NCBI RefSeq assembly: GCF_012927415.1
Contig: NZ_JABBPF010000021.1
Location: forward strand, 1 to 57,008
DNA length: 57,008 nucleotides
From: Polaromonas sp.
Lineage (GTDB): Bacteria; Pseudomonadota; Gammaproteobacteria; Burkholderiales; Burkholderiaceae_C
Reading direction: 5' to 3'
Part shown: positions 29,830 through 38,878 of the stretch, piece by piece
Layout of the letters: the number at the start of each line of letters is the position of its first letter
Position numbering within the stretch: position 1 is the first letter of the stretch
Notes under the pieces: generated by a model
Database searches by the model: none
Told to the model about the DNA's origin: nothing
What the model saw: the letters and a program-made list of their open reading frames with translations, nothing else
Program-made: the position numbers and the translations under genes

Positions 29830-29940
29830 ATGAAACCGCAAAGGGTTATGGAAAAGAGGCGGCAATTTCGCCGGGAATTCAAGCGAGAGGCTTTGGAGCT
29901 GGTCAGTAACCGAGGCGAGTCAGTGGCGCAAGCCGCACAT
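29830..29940 (+). mobile_element. IS3-family transposase OrfA fragment
   Basis: An open frame from ATG 29830 encodes about 37 residues that match the start of IS3-family OrfA proteins: KRRQFRREFKREALELV followed by GESVAQAAHAF, the first helices of the HTH_Tnp_1 domain. It stops abruptly at 29940, where comEC-like sequence starts, so the rest of the element is gone. Confidence 0.75.
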
Positions 29941-30275
29941 GCTTTCCGGCAGCTGGCGCTAAGCGGTCGAGCGCCCCCGCCAGTCGGTGAGTGAGGCGGT
30001 TAACCAGCGCGTCGAAAGCCGCTAGCGCACGGATATGCTGGCCGCGCTGGTGATGGGTGACCGCAATGAAAATGAACGCGCCGACCGGGATGTGTTTTGG
30101 GCAACCCGCCATGGTCAATCTTATGGGCAGTTCTGGCTTGCGCAGCACCTTGTTTGCCTGGCTGGTTTCTGTTGGTAGCCGGCTTGTGGCGAAGCGTCAG
30201 CGACGCTGAAATTTCCGCGCGTGCCTTGCATCTCCTGCCCGCAGCGCCGGGGCCTTGGGGGGCTCATGCTGGCGG
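29941..30275 (+). pseudogene. Decayed comEC fragment
   Basis: This stretch aligns with intact comEC of the same window (bases about 49496-49829) in the same orientation. In one frame it reads RQSVSEAVNQRVESR, a TAG stop at 30023, then MLAALVMGDRNENERAD and RDVF, against RQSVREAIYQRVENR, VLAALVVGDQNAIERAD and WDVF in ComEC; by eye about 28 of 43 residues agree. After a frameshift near 30110 it continues LMGSSGLRSTLFAWL and SAGALGGLMLA, against LMSISGLHITMFAWL and SAGALGGLMLA. The left edge meets the IS3 scrap exactly. Stops and frameshifts show it is dead and old. Confidence 0.85.
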
Positions 30276-30388
30276 TTTTAAATTGATCGCAGCGGTCCAT
30301 TTTTCACGTTTTTTTTCCATAACTGAACCAGAAGCCAGAAAAATAAAAAATCAATCTTTGTTGATGCCGATATTCTCTTTTGATGTCC

Positions 30389-30406
30389 AAAGCCTCAAAA
30401 GGCTTT
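30389..30406 (-). terminator. Small hairpin after paaE
   Basis: AAAGCCT-CAAA-AGGCTTT at the very end of the paa unit, overlapping the paaE stop codon. There is no T-run on the minus strand, so this may be only a weak terminator or chance. Confidence 0.35.
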
Positions 30407-31509
30407 TAGCGTTCGTCGTAACTCACCACCAGTCTTTCGCTGGTCGGACGGGCCTGGCAGGAAAGCACAAAGCCCTTTTCGGTTTCCCAAGGTTCTAGCC
30501 CGAAATTCTTGTCCATATACACACTCCCTTCCAGCACCTTGACACGGCAGGTGGAGCAGACTCCTCCCTTGCACGAAAAAGGCAGGTCCAGACCAGCAGC
30601 GAGAGCTACATCCAGCACATGCTGGTCAGAGTCCATATGCAATTCGTGAGGTTTGCCATCCACCACCACAGTCAGCGCAATCTTTCCAAGGACTGGAAGT
30701 TTGTGACTCGCCACGGCGGCCTGCCGGGCAGCCGGTGTGAGCTCTTCCAAAGTCGGCGAAGTGAAACGTTCAGAGTGCACACGGTCGGGGGGAACACCGG
30801 CGGCAAGCAATGCCGCTTCGGTAACTTCGATCATGACTTCGGGGCCGCATATGAAGACTTCGTCCATACTGCCCACAGGCAGTAGTGCGTCGATGATGGC
30901 GCGAATCTTGTCGCCGTCGATGCGGCCTTGCAGAAGATCGGCTTCCTGCGCCTGGCGCGAGAGGATATGGATCAGTGTGAGGCGATCAGGGTAGCGATCC
31001 TTCAGGTCCTGCAGCGACTCATTGAACATCACGCTAGCCATGCTGCGGTTGCCGTAAATAAGGGTGAACTTCGACTCTGGCTGCTCTTCCAGCGTACTCG
31101 CCATGATGGACAGAATCGGCGTGATGCCCGAACCCGCAGCAAAACCGACGCGATGCAAAGCTCGTGGGCGTTTGGACACGAAGCGGCCGTCTGGCGGCAT
31201 GGCGGCAAGTGTGTATCCTGCTTTGAGCTCATTGACTGCCCAGTTGGAAAATACGCCACCCTCCATCGGACGGATGCCAACCATTAATTCATGGTGGGTC
31301 GCCAAATGGCTGCGGGTGCTGCATATAGAGTAGCTGCGCCGTAGATCGGCGCCGTCGATGGTCGCTCGCAGGGTCAAATACTGGCCTGGCTGGAAAAAAA
31401 AAGTTTCGCTCAGATTTTGCGGAATGGTGAGCGTGATGGCGACAGACCCCGCGGCGTCGGGGCTGATGCGTGCGACCTTAAGGTCGTGGAAATGGGGGAT
31501 TTTTGACAT
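30406..31509 (-). CDS. paaE: Phenylacetyl-CoA epoxidase reductase PaaE
   Basis: Passes electrons from NADPH to the di-iron epoxidase PaaABC. The 367-residue protein has an N-terminal FAD-binding and NAD(P)-binding reductase part (RRSYSICSTRS; GSGITPILSIMAS; FICGPEVM) and a C-terminal plant-type 2Fe-2S ferredoxin domain with Cys in FSCKGGVCSTC and VLSCQARP. The start at ATG 31509 fits the family; longer frames upstream do not. Last gene of the minus-strand paa unit, 19 bases after paaD. Confidence 0.95.
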   Translation of the reverse strand: MSKIPHFHDLKVARISPDAAGSVAITLTIPQNLSETFFFQPGQYLTLRATIDGADLRRSYSICSTRSHLATHHELMVGIRPMEGGVFSNWAVNELKAGYTLAAMPPDGRFVSKRPRALHRVGFAAGSGITPILSIMASTLEEQPESKFTLIYGNRSMASVMFNESLQDLKDRYPDRLTLIHILSRQAQEADLLQGRIDGDKIRAIIDALLPVGSMDEVFICGPEVMIEVTEAALLAAGVPPDRVHSERFTSPTLEELTPAARQAAVASHKLPVLGKIALTVVVDGKPHELHMDSDQHVLDVALAAGLDLPFSCKGGVCSTCRVKVLEGSVYMDKNFGLEPWETEKGFVLSCQARPTSERLVVSYDER

Positions 31510-31528
31510 GGTGCGGACGCAGGAGCGC

Positions 31529-32092
31529 TCAATAAGGTTTGAAGTAATCAAACGGTTCCATGCAATTCAGGCAGCGGTACAGCGCTTTGCAAGCCGTGGA
31601 ACCAAAATGCGAGGTTTCTGTGGTGTTGACTGACCGGCATTGGGGGCAAATTACCGCCGGCTTTACATAGTCAGCTATTTTTTTAGTAGCAAATTGCACC
31701 ACGTTGATGCCCTTGCTAGCGCAGCTACTGGCCTGCGGTGGGGCAATGCCGTAGCTCTGCAGCTTCACCCTGGCCTCGGGCGTCATCCAGTCGGTGGACC
31801 ACGCGGGAGCCAGTTGGGTGACCACGCGGGCTGCAACACCGGCTTGCGCCAAAGCCGCGATAACGTCGTCTTCCATCTGACTCATGGCCGGGCAGCCACT
31901 GTAGGTGGGGGTGATCACCACCTCCAGTCCCTCCGGGCTTTCCCTCACACTCCGCAAGATGCCCATTTCGCGCAGCGACACTACCGGGATTTCCGGGTCG
32001 GTCACTGACTCCAGCAGCGCCCACACTGCGTGGTGCGGCTCAAACGGTTGCTTTTCAGCGATGGGTCCCTCGGGTAATGGCATTGCATTCAT
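31529..32092 (-). CDS. paaD: PaaD, phenylacetyl-CoA epoxidase maturation protein
   Basis: A 187-residue DUF59/MIP18-type protein needed for a working epoxidase, thought to help iron-sulfur assembly of PaaE. It has the LLESVTDPEIPVVSL motif and a C-terminal Cys-rich zinc-like tail (VICPQCRS, TACKALYRCLNCMEPFDYF). ATG 32092 is chosen over TTG 32104. A GCTAT repeat (31674) supplies the codons for ATKKIAD just before the tail, giving an insert between the two domains. Confidence 0.92.
   Translation of the reverse strand: MNAMPLPEGPIAEKQPFEPHHAVWALLESVTDPEIPVVSLREMGILRSVRESPEGLEVVITPTYSGCPAMSQMEDDVIAALAQAGVAARVVTQLAPAWSTDWMTPEARVKLQSYGIAPPQASSCASKGINVVQFATKKIADYVKPAVICPQCRSVNTTETSHFGSTACKALYRCLNCMEPFDYFKPY
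31674..31690. repeat. GCTAT-N7-ATAGC repeat, copy 5
   Basis: GCTATTTTTTTAGTAGC inside paaD; the adjacent bases on the right (GCTAGCGCAGCTACTGG at about 31718) also look like the larger repeat family. Confidence 0.55.
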
Positions 32093-32097
32093 GGGGT

Positions 32098-32883
32098 TTA
32101 CCAAACAGCTTGGGGATGAGCGCGGGCCAGACTTTGCATTTCGGCCAGCACGAAACCCAAGTGCTCAGAATGCAGGCACTGCTTGCCAGTGGAGACATGG
32201 CCATCCGTGCTGGAGCGCCTGAGCGTGGCCCGGGCCAGCGTGTCGTTGACAACTTCGTTCCAGGCCGCTTGCAGGCTGGTCGTCGCTATGCCCACACCAG
32301 CATCAACTGCTGAAGTTTCCATGGCGCACGACGTCCAGAACTCCTGCGTGTAAGGCATTAAATGGTCCAAGGCCGCTTGAGCCCGGGCCTGCGATTCGTC
32401 CGTGCCATCGCCCAAACGCAGTAGCCAGTCGCGCGAGTGGCGCAGGTGGTATTGCGTTTCCTTGAGCGACTTGGCGGCAATAGCGGCCAGTTGGGCATCT
32501 TTGGACACCTTGAGCGCCTCCCACGTCAGCACCATCAGCGCGCTGTAGAGGAAGTTGCGCGCGATGGTCACCGCATAGTCGCGGTCTCCCGCTGCGGTGG
32601 GTGCCAGCGCTGTGCTGTGGGGCAACTCCAGCAGGGTGTAGTTACGGAAATCCGGCACGCCGCGGAAGTAGGCCAGTGTGTCTTCAGTGGTGCGACCATC
32701 GTTGTGCAGGGCGGCGACATGCTGGTAAATTAGCCGCGCCTGGCCAATCAGGTCCAGGCTGTTGTTGGCCAGCGCCAGATCTTCTTCAAGAATCGGCCCA
32801 TGACCACACCATTCGGCATTGCGCTGCCCGAGGATCAGTGCGTTGTCGGCCAGATGCAGCAGGTAGTCGGTGTGCGCCGACAT
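32098..32883 (-). CDS. paaC: Phenylacetyl-CoA epoxidase subunit PaaC
   Basis: Structural ferritin-like subunit that pairs with PaaA; 261 residues, usual length. Starts YLLHLADNALILGQRNAEWCGHGPILEED, with ALANNSLDLIGQARL. It lacks the full di-iron site, as known for PaaC. The ATG shares one base with the paaB stop (TAATG). Confidence 0.95.
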   Translation of the reverse strand: MSAHTDYLLHLADNALILGQRNAEWCGHGPILEEDLALANNSLDLIGQARLIYQHVAALHNDGRTTEDTLAYFRGVPDFRNYTLLELPHSTALAPTAAGDRDYAVTIARNFLYSALMVLTWEALKVSKDAQLAAIAAKSLKETQYHLRHSRDWLLRLGDGTDESQARAQAALDHLMPYTQEFWTSCAMETSAVDAGVGIATTSLQAAWNEVVNDTLARATLRRSSTDGHVSTGKQCLHSEHLGFVLAEMQSLARAHPQAVW

Positions 32884-33179
32884 TACATGTGCCCCACTTC
32901 GTCAGGGATTTTGTAGAAGGTGGGGTGACGGTAGATCTTGTCGGCCGCTGGCTCGAACATCGATTCCTTGTCGTCTGGCGCGCTGGCCGTGATGCTGGCC
33001 GAAGGCAGCACCCAGATGCTCACGCCTTCCTGGCGGCGGGTGTACACATCGCGCGCCATCTGCAGCGCCTGCTTGGCATCGGCGGCATGCAGGCTACCGC
33101 AATGCTTGTGCTCCAGACCTTGTTTGCTGCGGACAAAAACTTCCCAGAGGGGCCATTCTTTCAACGCGGGTGTGCTCAT
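32883..33179 (-). CDS. paaB: Phenylacetyl-CoA epoxidase subunit PaaB
   Basis: Small bridging subunit of the epoxidase, 98 residues. [26 protein letters not shown], then [17 protein letters not shown] are characteristic. The ATG overlaps the paaA stop by four bases. Confidence 0.95.
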   Translation of the reverse strand: MSTPALKEWPLWEVFVRSKQGLEHKHCGSLHAADAKQALQMARDVYTRRQEGVSIWVLPSASITASAPDDKESMFEPAADKIYRHPTFYKIPDEVGHM

Positions 33180-34189
33180 GCTGCTTCCTTAATGGCCTGT
33201 GTTTGCCGTTTGCGGGAATAGGCCAGCGCGGCATCGCGCACCCACTGGCCATCGTTGTGTGCCTTGACGCGTGTCGCCAGGCGCTCCTTATTGCAGGGTC
33301 CGTTGCCGTTCACGGTAGACCAGAATTCGTCCCAGTCAATTTGCCCGTAGTCGTGGTGCTGGCGCTCTTCGTTCCACTTCAGATCAGGATCGGGCAGGGT
33401 CACGCCGAGAACCTTGGCTTGTGGCACGGTGGCATCGACAAATTTTTGACGCAGGTCGTCATTGGAGATGCGCTTGATGCCCCAGCGCATGGCCTGGGCG
33501 CTATGTGGGCTGTCGGCATCTGGCGGCCCAAACATGGCCAGGCATTTCCACCACCAGCGGTTGACGGCATCCTGCACCATGGCTTTTTGCTCGACGGTTC
33601 CCTTCATCATCACCAGCAGGGCTTCATAACCCTGACGCTGGTGGAAGGATTCTTCCTTGCACACGCGGATCATGGCGCGCGCATAAGGGCCATAACTGCA
33701 GCGGCACAGTGGAATCTGATTCATGATGGCCGCGCCATCCACCAGCCAGCCCACCACGCCCAGATCGGCCCAGTTGAGCGTCGGGTAGTTGAAGATGGAG
33801 CTGTATTTGGCTTTGCCACTGTGCAAGCCTTCCAGCATCTGGTCGCGGCTGGTGCCCAGTGTTTCGGCAGCGCTGTACAGGTACAACCCGTGCCCGCCCT
33901 CGTCTTGCACTTTGGCAATCAGAATGGTCTTGCGCTTGAGACTGGGGGCTCGGCTGATCCAGTTGCCTTCCGGCAACATGCCCACTATTTCGCTGTGTGC
34001 ATGCTGGCTGATCTGCCGCACCAGGGTTTTGCGATAGGCCTCGGGCATCCAGTCCTGTGGCTCGATCTTGCCATCGGCGTCGATCTTGTTGTCAAACCGG
34101 GCTTGCGATTCTGCAGATTCTGTCGAAGGGGCCAGTGGAACCGACCTCAGGCCGGGAGTGTCCGGCACATTGAATGATTGGGTATACAT
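33176..34189 (-). CDS. paaA: Phenylacetyl-CoA epoxidase catalytic subunit PaaA
   Basis: Di-iron oxygenase subunit that forms the 1,2-epoxide of phenylacetyl-CoA. The 337-residue protein has the metal site motifs [12 protein letters not shown] and [19 protein letters not shown] 34189 ([10 protein letters not shown]) follows an AGGAG at good spacing; the frame upstream is unrelated. First of paaABCDE; about 58 bases after a crotonase remnant. Confidence 0.97.
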   Translation of the reverse strand: MYTQSFNVPDTPGLRSVPLAPSTESAESQARFDNKIDADGKIEPQDWMPEAYRKTLVRQISQHAHSEIVGMLPEGNWISRAPSLKRKTILIAKVQDEGGHGLYLYSAAETLGTSRDQMLEGLHSGKAKYSSIFNYPTLNWADLGVVGWLVDGAAIMNQIPLCRCSYGPYARAMIRVCKEESFHQRQGYEALLVMMKGTVEQKAMVQDAVNRWWWKCLAMFGPPDADSPHSAQAMRWGIKRISNDDLRQKFVDATVPQAKVLGVTLPDPDLKWNEERQHHDYGQIDWDEFWSTVNGNGPCNKERLATRVKAHNDGQWVRDAALAYSRKRQTQAIKEAA

Positions 34190-34247
34190 ATTGGCTATCT
34201 CCTGTGTAGTGACAAAAAAACTCTGCATCAACCTTCGCTGCTCTGTC

Positions 34248-34616
34248 TTATCCCCATTCAAGAAGCCATGCCGGCCTGCGTTTCTCAACGACCGCAAAAA
34301 TTCCATCCTGGGCTTCATCCGTTGCCCGCTGCCGGGCAGCGCGTTGTGCCGTTCCGCAAATACCAACATCGTCGATGCGCCGTCCGTTGACGGCCGTAAT
34401 CAGATCCTTCGCCGCTTTCCGGGCCTGCGGTGCCCCTGCAATCAGTGCCTCAGCCAAGGTCGCGACGTTTGCATCCAACGCATCGTCGGGTGTCACTTCG
34501 TTGGCCATACCCAGATCAACAATCAGTTGCTTGTTGAAGGCGTTAAAAACCGACAGACGATTCATCCAGATCGTGGCTATCCGGCCGCTGCGGTCAATTT
34601 CGAAAGTTTGATACAT
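34248..34616 (-). pseudogene. Crotonase-family gene with internal deletion
   Basis: Still an open frame of 122 codons, but it joins only the two ends of an enoyl-CoA hydratase/isomerase. The first 36 residues (MYQTFEIDRSGRIATIWMNR, FNAFNKQL) fit the crotonase start. Residue 37 on ([48 protein letters not shown]) fits the last third. Some 120-130 middle residues, with the oxyanion hole and catalytic residues, are missing, so it cannot act. Its best resemblance by memory is to methylglutaconyl-CoA hydratase-like proteins rather than PaaF/PaaG. It lies between the LivJ-type receptor gene and paaA. Confidence 0.75.
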
Positions 34617-34676
34617 ACGAATGTTTGTTTCAACCTCAATCGCAGGCCGTAAGCGACCGTTTTTTAGCTCTCGCCA

Positions 34677-35822
34677 TTAGTGGGAAATTGTCCAGTCACC
34701 ACCCTTGACTTCCAGCATGCGGAAGGAGGAAAGGTCCAGGCCCAGATGGTCGGTTGCCGACATAGTCACGTTCCCACTCGAACCCACATAACCTTTAGTG
34801 GCTTCGATGGCGTCACGCACTTTGGCTTTGTCCGTCCCCCCCGCCCGTTTGATCGCATCGACGGCAATCATCAGGCCATCGTACGCATAGCCACCGAAGG
34901 TTGACACATCCTGCTTGTAACGCTCCTTGTAAGCCTTGTCATAGGCTGTCACAACCGGTTTTTGAGGATCGTTGGCGGCCAATTTTTCCGGGATCAATTG
35001 AGCGGGGGAAGGCAGACGCACGCCTTCGGCTGCCGGGCCGGCCAGTTTCAAGAAGTCGCTAGAAGCTACGCCGTGCGACTGGTAAAGCGGTAACGTGATG
35101 CCGAGCTGCTTGTAGTTCTTGGTAACGATGGCCGGACCCTGCCCCAAGCCGAACACGAAGACCGCCTGCACACCCGCCGTGTTCTTGATTTTGGTCAGCT
35201 GCGGGCTCGCGTCGGTATCTTTCGGGCCATAGGTTTCATTTGCAACCAGGGCGACGCCGTACTTGGCTGCCACACCCTCGGTTTCCTTCTTGCCAGACTG
35301 GCCGAAACCACTGGTTTCAGAGAGTAGCGCGACCTTGCTGATGCCTCGCTTCTTCATGTCATCAAACACCTTTTCGGCCGCCATGCGGTCGGTGTGCGGC
35401 GTCTTGAAAACCCACTTTTTCACTGGCTCAATAATGACGACAGCGCCGGCCAAGGAGATGAAGGGAATGTGGGCCTTTTCAACCAGCGGCACCATGGACA
35501 TGGTGGCGCCCGTAGTAGTCCCGCCCACCAGAATATCCACCTTGTCATCATCGATCAGGCGTTTCGCAAAGCCGTTTGCCTTGTTGGCGTCGCTGCCATC
35601 ATCGTAGTGAACCAATTGCAGTTGACGGCCAAGCACGCCGCCTTTTTTGTTCAATTCTTCAATGTAAAGTTGCAGCGTCTTCAGTTCAGGGTCACCAAGG
35701 AAGGCAGCTGGACCCGTGACGGACAGTACGGATCCAATCTTGATGGGCTCTGCGGCATAAGCACTCAAGGCGCCGAAGGCCAGAGTGGCACCGATGACCA
35801 GCGTTTTCAGTTTAAATTTCAT
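34677..35822 (-). CDS. LivJ-type ABC transporter substrate-binding protein
   Basis: A 381-residue periplasmic binding protein of the branched-chain amino acid type. MKFKLKTLVIGATLAFGALSAYAA is its cleavable signal peptide; PIKIGSVLSVTGPAAFLG and ETSGFGQSGK are characteristic of the family. In paa clusters such receptors often bind aromatic acids, so phenylacetate is a likely ligand by context. Its membrane and ATPase partners are probably the liv-type genes at 44.1-48.0 kb on the other strand. A GGAG lies eight bases before the ATG. Confidence 0.93.
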   Translation of the reverse strand: MKFKLKTLVIGATLAFGALSAYAAEPIKIGSVLSVTGPAAFLGDPELKTLQLYIEELNKKGGVLGRQLQLVHYDDGSDANKANGFAKRLIDDDKVDILVGGTTTGATMSMVPLVEKAHIPFISLAGAVVIIEPVKKWVFKTPHTDRMAAEKVFDDMKKRGISKVALLSETSGFGQSGKKETEGVAAKYGVALVANETYGPKDTDASPQLTKIKNTAGVQAVFVFGLGQGPAIVTKNYKQLGITLPLYQSHGVASSDFLKLAGPAAEGVRLPSPAQLIPEKLAANDPQKPVVTAYDKAYKERYKQDVSTFGGYAYDGLMIAVDAIKRAGGTDKAKVRDAIEATKGYVGSSGNVTMSATDHLGLDLSSFRMLEVKGGDWTISH

Positions 35823-35847
35823 GGTTTTGTCTCCGTTGTAATAAGTC

Positions 35848-37053
35848 TTAAATTCGCTCAATGATCAGGGCGATGCCCTGCCCAACACCGATACACATCG
35901 TGCAAAGCGCATAACGTCCGCCACGCCGAGCCAACTCGTAACTCGCAGTCGTCACCAGCCGGGCGCCGCTCATGCCGAGCGGATGTCCCATGGCAATCGC
36001 ACCACCATTCGGATTCACCCGTGCCTCATCGTCAGCCAGGCCGAGGTCGCGCAAAACAGCCAGGCCCTGCGCCGCAAAGGCTTCATTCAGTTCGATGACG
36101 TTCATCTGATGGAGCGTCAGGCCGGCCTTCGCCAATACCTTGCGCACGGCAGGGGCTGGACCGAAGCCCATGACGCGTGGCGCCACGCCAGCCGTTGCCA
36201 TCGCAACGACTCGGGCACGCGGCGTAAGTCCATGATGACGGGCAGCGGTCTCGGAGGCAATCAGAAGTGCGCAGGCACCGTCATTGACTCCTGAAGCGTT
36301 GCCTGCGGTCACGGAAAGCGCCGGGCCATTCACACCTTTTAGCTTGCTTAGCATTTCCAGCGTGGTTTCCGGGCGCGGATGCTCGTCGGTATCGACCACC
36401 ATCGACTCTCCCTTCTTGTGCTGTATCACCACCGGCACAATTTCGGGGGTGAAGCGACCCGCCGCATGAGCTGCTGCCCAGCGTTGTTGCGAGCGCAGCG
36501 CGAAAGCATCCTGATCGGCGCGAGAAATATTGAATTCAGCAGCCACGTTATCCGCCGTTTGCGGCATCGAATCAGTGTCGTAAAGCTTTTTCATCAATGG
36601 ATTGGTGAAACGCCAGCCGATGGTCGTGTCAAAGATGGCAGCGTTGCGCGAGTAAGCGCTTTCTGCCTTGCCCATGACGAAGGGCGCGCGTGACATGCTT
36701 TCGACGCCACCTGCGATCATCAATTCGGTGTCGCCGGCCTTAATTGAACGAGCGGCCAAACCGATGGCGTCCATGCCAGAGCCGCACAGGCGGTTGATCG
36801 TGGTACCCGGCACTTCGACGGGCAGACCCGCAAGCAGGCCGGACATGCGGGCGACGTTGCGGTTATCTTCGCCGGACTGATTGGCACAGCCGTAAATGAT
36901 GTCTTCCACGGCGGTCCAGTCAACCTGCGGGTTACGCTCAATTAACGCCCTGAGCGGGATGGCGCCGAGGTCGTCAGTACGCACACCGGCAAGCGCGCCA
37001 GCGTAACGACCGATGGGGGTGCGAATGGCATCGCAAATAAAAGCTTCGGTCAT
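35848..37053 (-). CDS. paaJ: 3-oxoadipyl-CoA thiolase
   Basis: Thiolase that cleaves 3-oxoadipyl-CoA (and 3-oxo-5,6-dehydrosuberyl-CoA) to succinyl-CoA and acetyl-CoA. The 401-residue product has the nucleophile Cys in [29 protein letters not shown], and the second Cys in [14 protein letters not shown] 37053 gives the standard length; the frame continues upstream into paaK territory. PcaF of the same family would be very similar; the paa context favours PaaJ. Confidence 0.94.
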   Translation of the reverse strand: MTEAFICDAIRTPIGRYAGALAGVRTDDLGAIPLRALIERNPQVDWTAVEDIIYGCANQSGEDNRNVARMSGLLAGLPVEVPGTTINRLCGSGMDAIGLAARSIKAGDTELMIAGGVESMSRAPFVMGKAESAYSRNAAIFDTTIGWRFTNPLMKKLYDTDSMPQTADNVAAEFNISRADQDAFALRSQQRWAAAHAAGRFTPEIVPVVIQHKKGESMVVDTDEHPRPETTLEMLSKLKGVNGPALSVTAGNASGVNDGACALLIASETAARHHGLTPRARVVAMATAGVAPRVMGFGPAPAVRKVLAKAGLTLHQMNVIELNEAFAAQGLAVLRDLGLADDEARVNPNGGAIAMGHPLGMSGARLVTTASYELARRGGRYALCTMCIGVGQGIALIIERI

Positions 37054-37063
37054 TTCATTTCTG

Positions 37064-38389
37064 TCAGGTTTGCTTGGGACGCTCATCAATCACTCGGCGG
37101 GCTTTGCCGGTCAGCGTCCGCGGAATTGAGTCGTGGTCCATCACCCTTACTTTTGTAGAAATTCCGGCAATAGTCTTGATGTGGTGCTGCAATTCCTTGC
37201 TGATCAACTCTATCTCCACGGGCGACAAGTGACCTGAAAACTCTCGTTGCAACTCGCAACGTACTTCAACGTTGTCAAGGTGACCATCACGGGAAAGAAA
37301 TATCTGATAAGTTCCCGCCAGACGTTTGTCTCGCAGGATCTGCTCTTCAATCACGCTCGGGAAGACGTTGACGCCACGCACTATCAGCATGTCGTCAGTG
37401 CGACCAGTGATTCGGTCCATGCGCCGGAAGCTGCGCGAGGTCGGCGGCAACAAACGGGTCAGGTCGCGGGTGCGGTAGCGAATCACCGGCATGGCTTCCT
37501 TGGAAAGTGAGGTGAAAACCAGTTCGCCTTCCTCGCCATCGGCGAGCACTTCACCAGTATCCGGGTTGATGATTTCTGGATAGAAGTGATCCTCCCAAAT
37601 CACCGGACCATCTTTGGATTCAATGCACTCACAGGCAACGCCAGGGCCCATGACTTCAGTCAAACCGTAGATGTCGATGGCGTCAATGCCCAGCTTGCGT
37701 TCAATCTCATCGCGCATACCGCGGCCCCAGGGTTCGGCGCCAAAGATGCCAATTTTCAAGGAGATGTCTTCGGGTTTGATCCCTAGACGCTCAAACTCCT
37801 CAGCAATGACCAGCGAGTAAGACGGGGTTACCATGATGATCTCGGGCTGGAAATCCTGGATCAACTGCACTTGCTTTTCTGTTTGACCGCCGGACATCGG
37901 CACCACCATGCACCCGGCGCGCTCGGCGCCATAGTGTGCACCCATGCCGCCGGTAAACAAACCGTAACCGTAGGCGATGTGACAGGTGTCGCCAGCGCGC
38001 CCACCTGCAGCACGAATCGAGCGAGCCATCAGATTGGCCCAGGTATCAATATCTTTAAGCGTGTAACCGACAACAATCGGTTTGCCGGTTGTGCCAGACG
38101 ATGCATGAATGCGTGCCACCTTTCTGCGTGACACGGCAAACAGGCCAAACGGATAGTTATCACGCAAGTCGATTTTGGTGGTGAAGGGGAATTTGGCCAA
38201 GTCCGCCAAGGCTTTCAAGTCGTCTGGATGAACTCCCTTTTCGTCAAACTTGTTTTTGTAGTGCGGAACGTTGTCGTAAGCATGCTTTAACGTCCACTTA
38301 ATGCGCTCCAGTTGCAAAGCAGAGATTTGGTCACGGCTGGCGGACTCAATTGGCTCAAGGTCGCCGGGCATCGGATTTTTAACGGACAT
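37064..38389 (-). CDS. paaK: Phenylacetate-CoA ligase
   Basis: Activates phenylacetate with ATP and CoA, the first step of the pathway. The 441-residue protein has the phosphate-binding loop HASSGTTGKPIVVGYT, AYGYGLFTGG, IYGLTEVMGPG and the RITGRTDDMLIVRGVNVFPS hinge, and the C-terminal LTGKARRVID with the catalytic Lys. Precedes the thiolase by ten bases and follows paaI. Confidence 0.97.
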   Translation of the reverse strand: MSVKNPMPGDLEPIESASRDQISALQLERIKWTLKHAYDNVPHYKNKFDEKGVHPDDLKALADLAKFPFTTKIDLRDNYPFGLFAVSRRKVARIHASSGTTGKPIVVGYTLKDIDTWANLMARSIRAAGGRAGDTCHIAYGYGLFTGGMGAHYGAERAGCMVVPMSGGQTEKQVQLIQDFQPEIIMVTPSYSLVIAEEFERLGIKPEDISLKIGIFGAEPWGRGMRDEIERKLGIDAIDIYGLTEVMGPGVACECIESKDGPVIWEDHFYPEIINPDTGEVLADGEEGELVFTSLSKEAMPVIRYRTRDLTRLLPPTSRSFRRMDRITGRTDDMLIVRGVNVFPSVIEEQILRDKRLAGTYQIFLSRDGHLDNVEVRCELQREFSGHLSPVEIELISKELQHHIKTIAGISTKVRVMDHDSIPRTLTGKARRVIDERPKQT

Positions 38390-38413
38390 GGTGGTCTTCC
38401 CTTGATGATTTTG

Positions 38414-38878
38414 CTATTTGGCGTATTCGCCCTGTTGCAAGCTGGCAATCACTTCACCGCCGACGCGGTAGCTCTTGCCCCGAAATAGGGCGATGGTTTT
38501 GCCTCCACGCACGCTCACGGTGACGTCATAAACGCCGGTGCGACCGGCCTGCGAGCGTTCGACGGCTTCGGCCTCCAGCAAGTCACCTTCTCCGGCGGGT
38601 GCCAAAAAATCAATATGACAGGCCGAGGCCACGGTGTTTTGGTTGTGACTGTTGCAGGCATAGGCAAATGCACTGTCGGCTAACGTAAATAGGTAGCCGC
38701 CGTGACAAGTGTGGTGGCCATTGAGCATGTTCCCATGCACCGGCATTGAGACCAAGGCGTAACCCGGTTTGACGCTGAGTATCCGCATGCTCAACGCTTG
38801 AGAAGCCCGGTCGCGAGACCACATGGCAGCACACACTTCTTCCGCCAGTGCTTGAGGATCGGAATGTGGCGCAATCAT
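38414..38878 (-). CDS. paaI: Hydroxyphenylacetyl-CoA thioesterase PaaI
   Basis: Hot-dog-fold thioesterase that removes CoA from dead-end ring-hydroxylated CoA esters and so prevents CoA trapping. The 154-residue product has NGHHTCHGGYLFTLADSAFAYA with active-site Asp and GG, and SACHIDFLAPAGEGD. ATG 38878 has AAGGA six bases upstream; this ribosome site lies within the tail of the decayed paaH. Confidence 0.92.
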   Translation of the reverse strand: MIAPHSDPQALAEEVCAAMWSRDRASQALSMRILSVKPGYALVSMPVHGNMLNGHHTCHGGYLFTLADSAFAYACNSHNQNTVASACHIDFLAPAGEGDLLEAEAVERSQAGRTGVYDVTVSVRGGKTIALFRGKSYRVGGEVIASLQQGEYAK

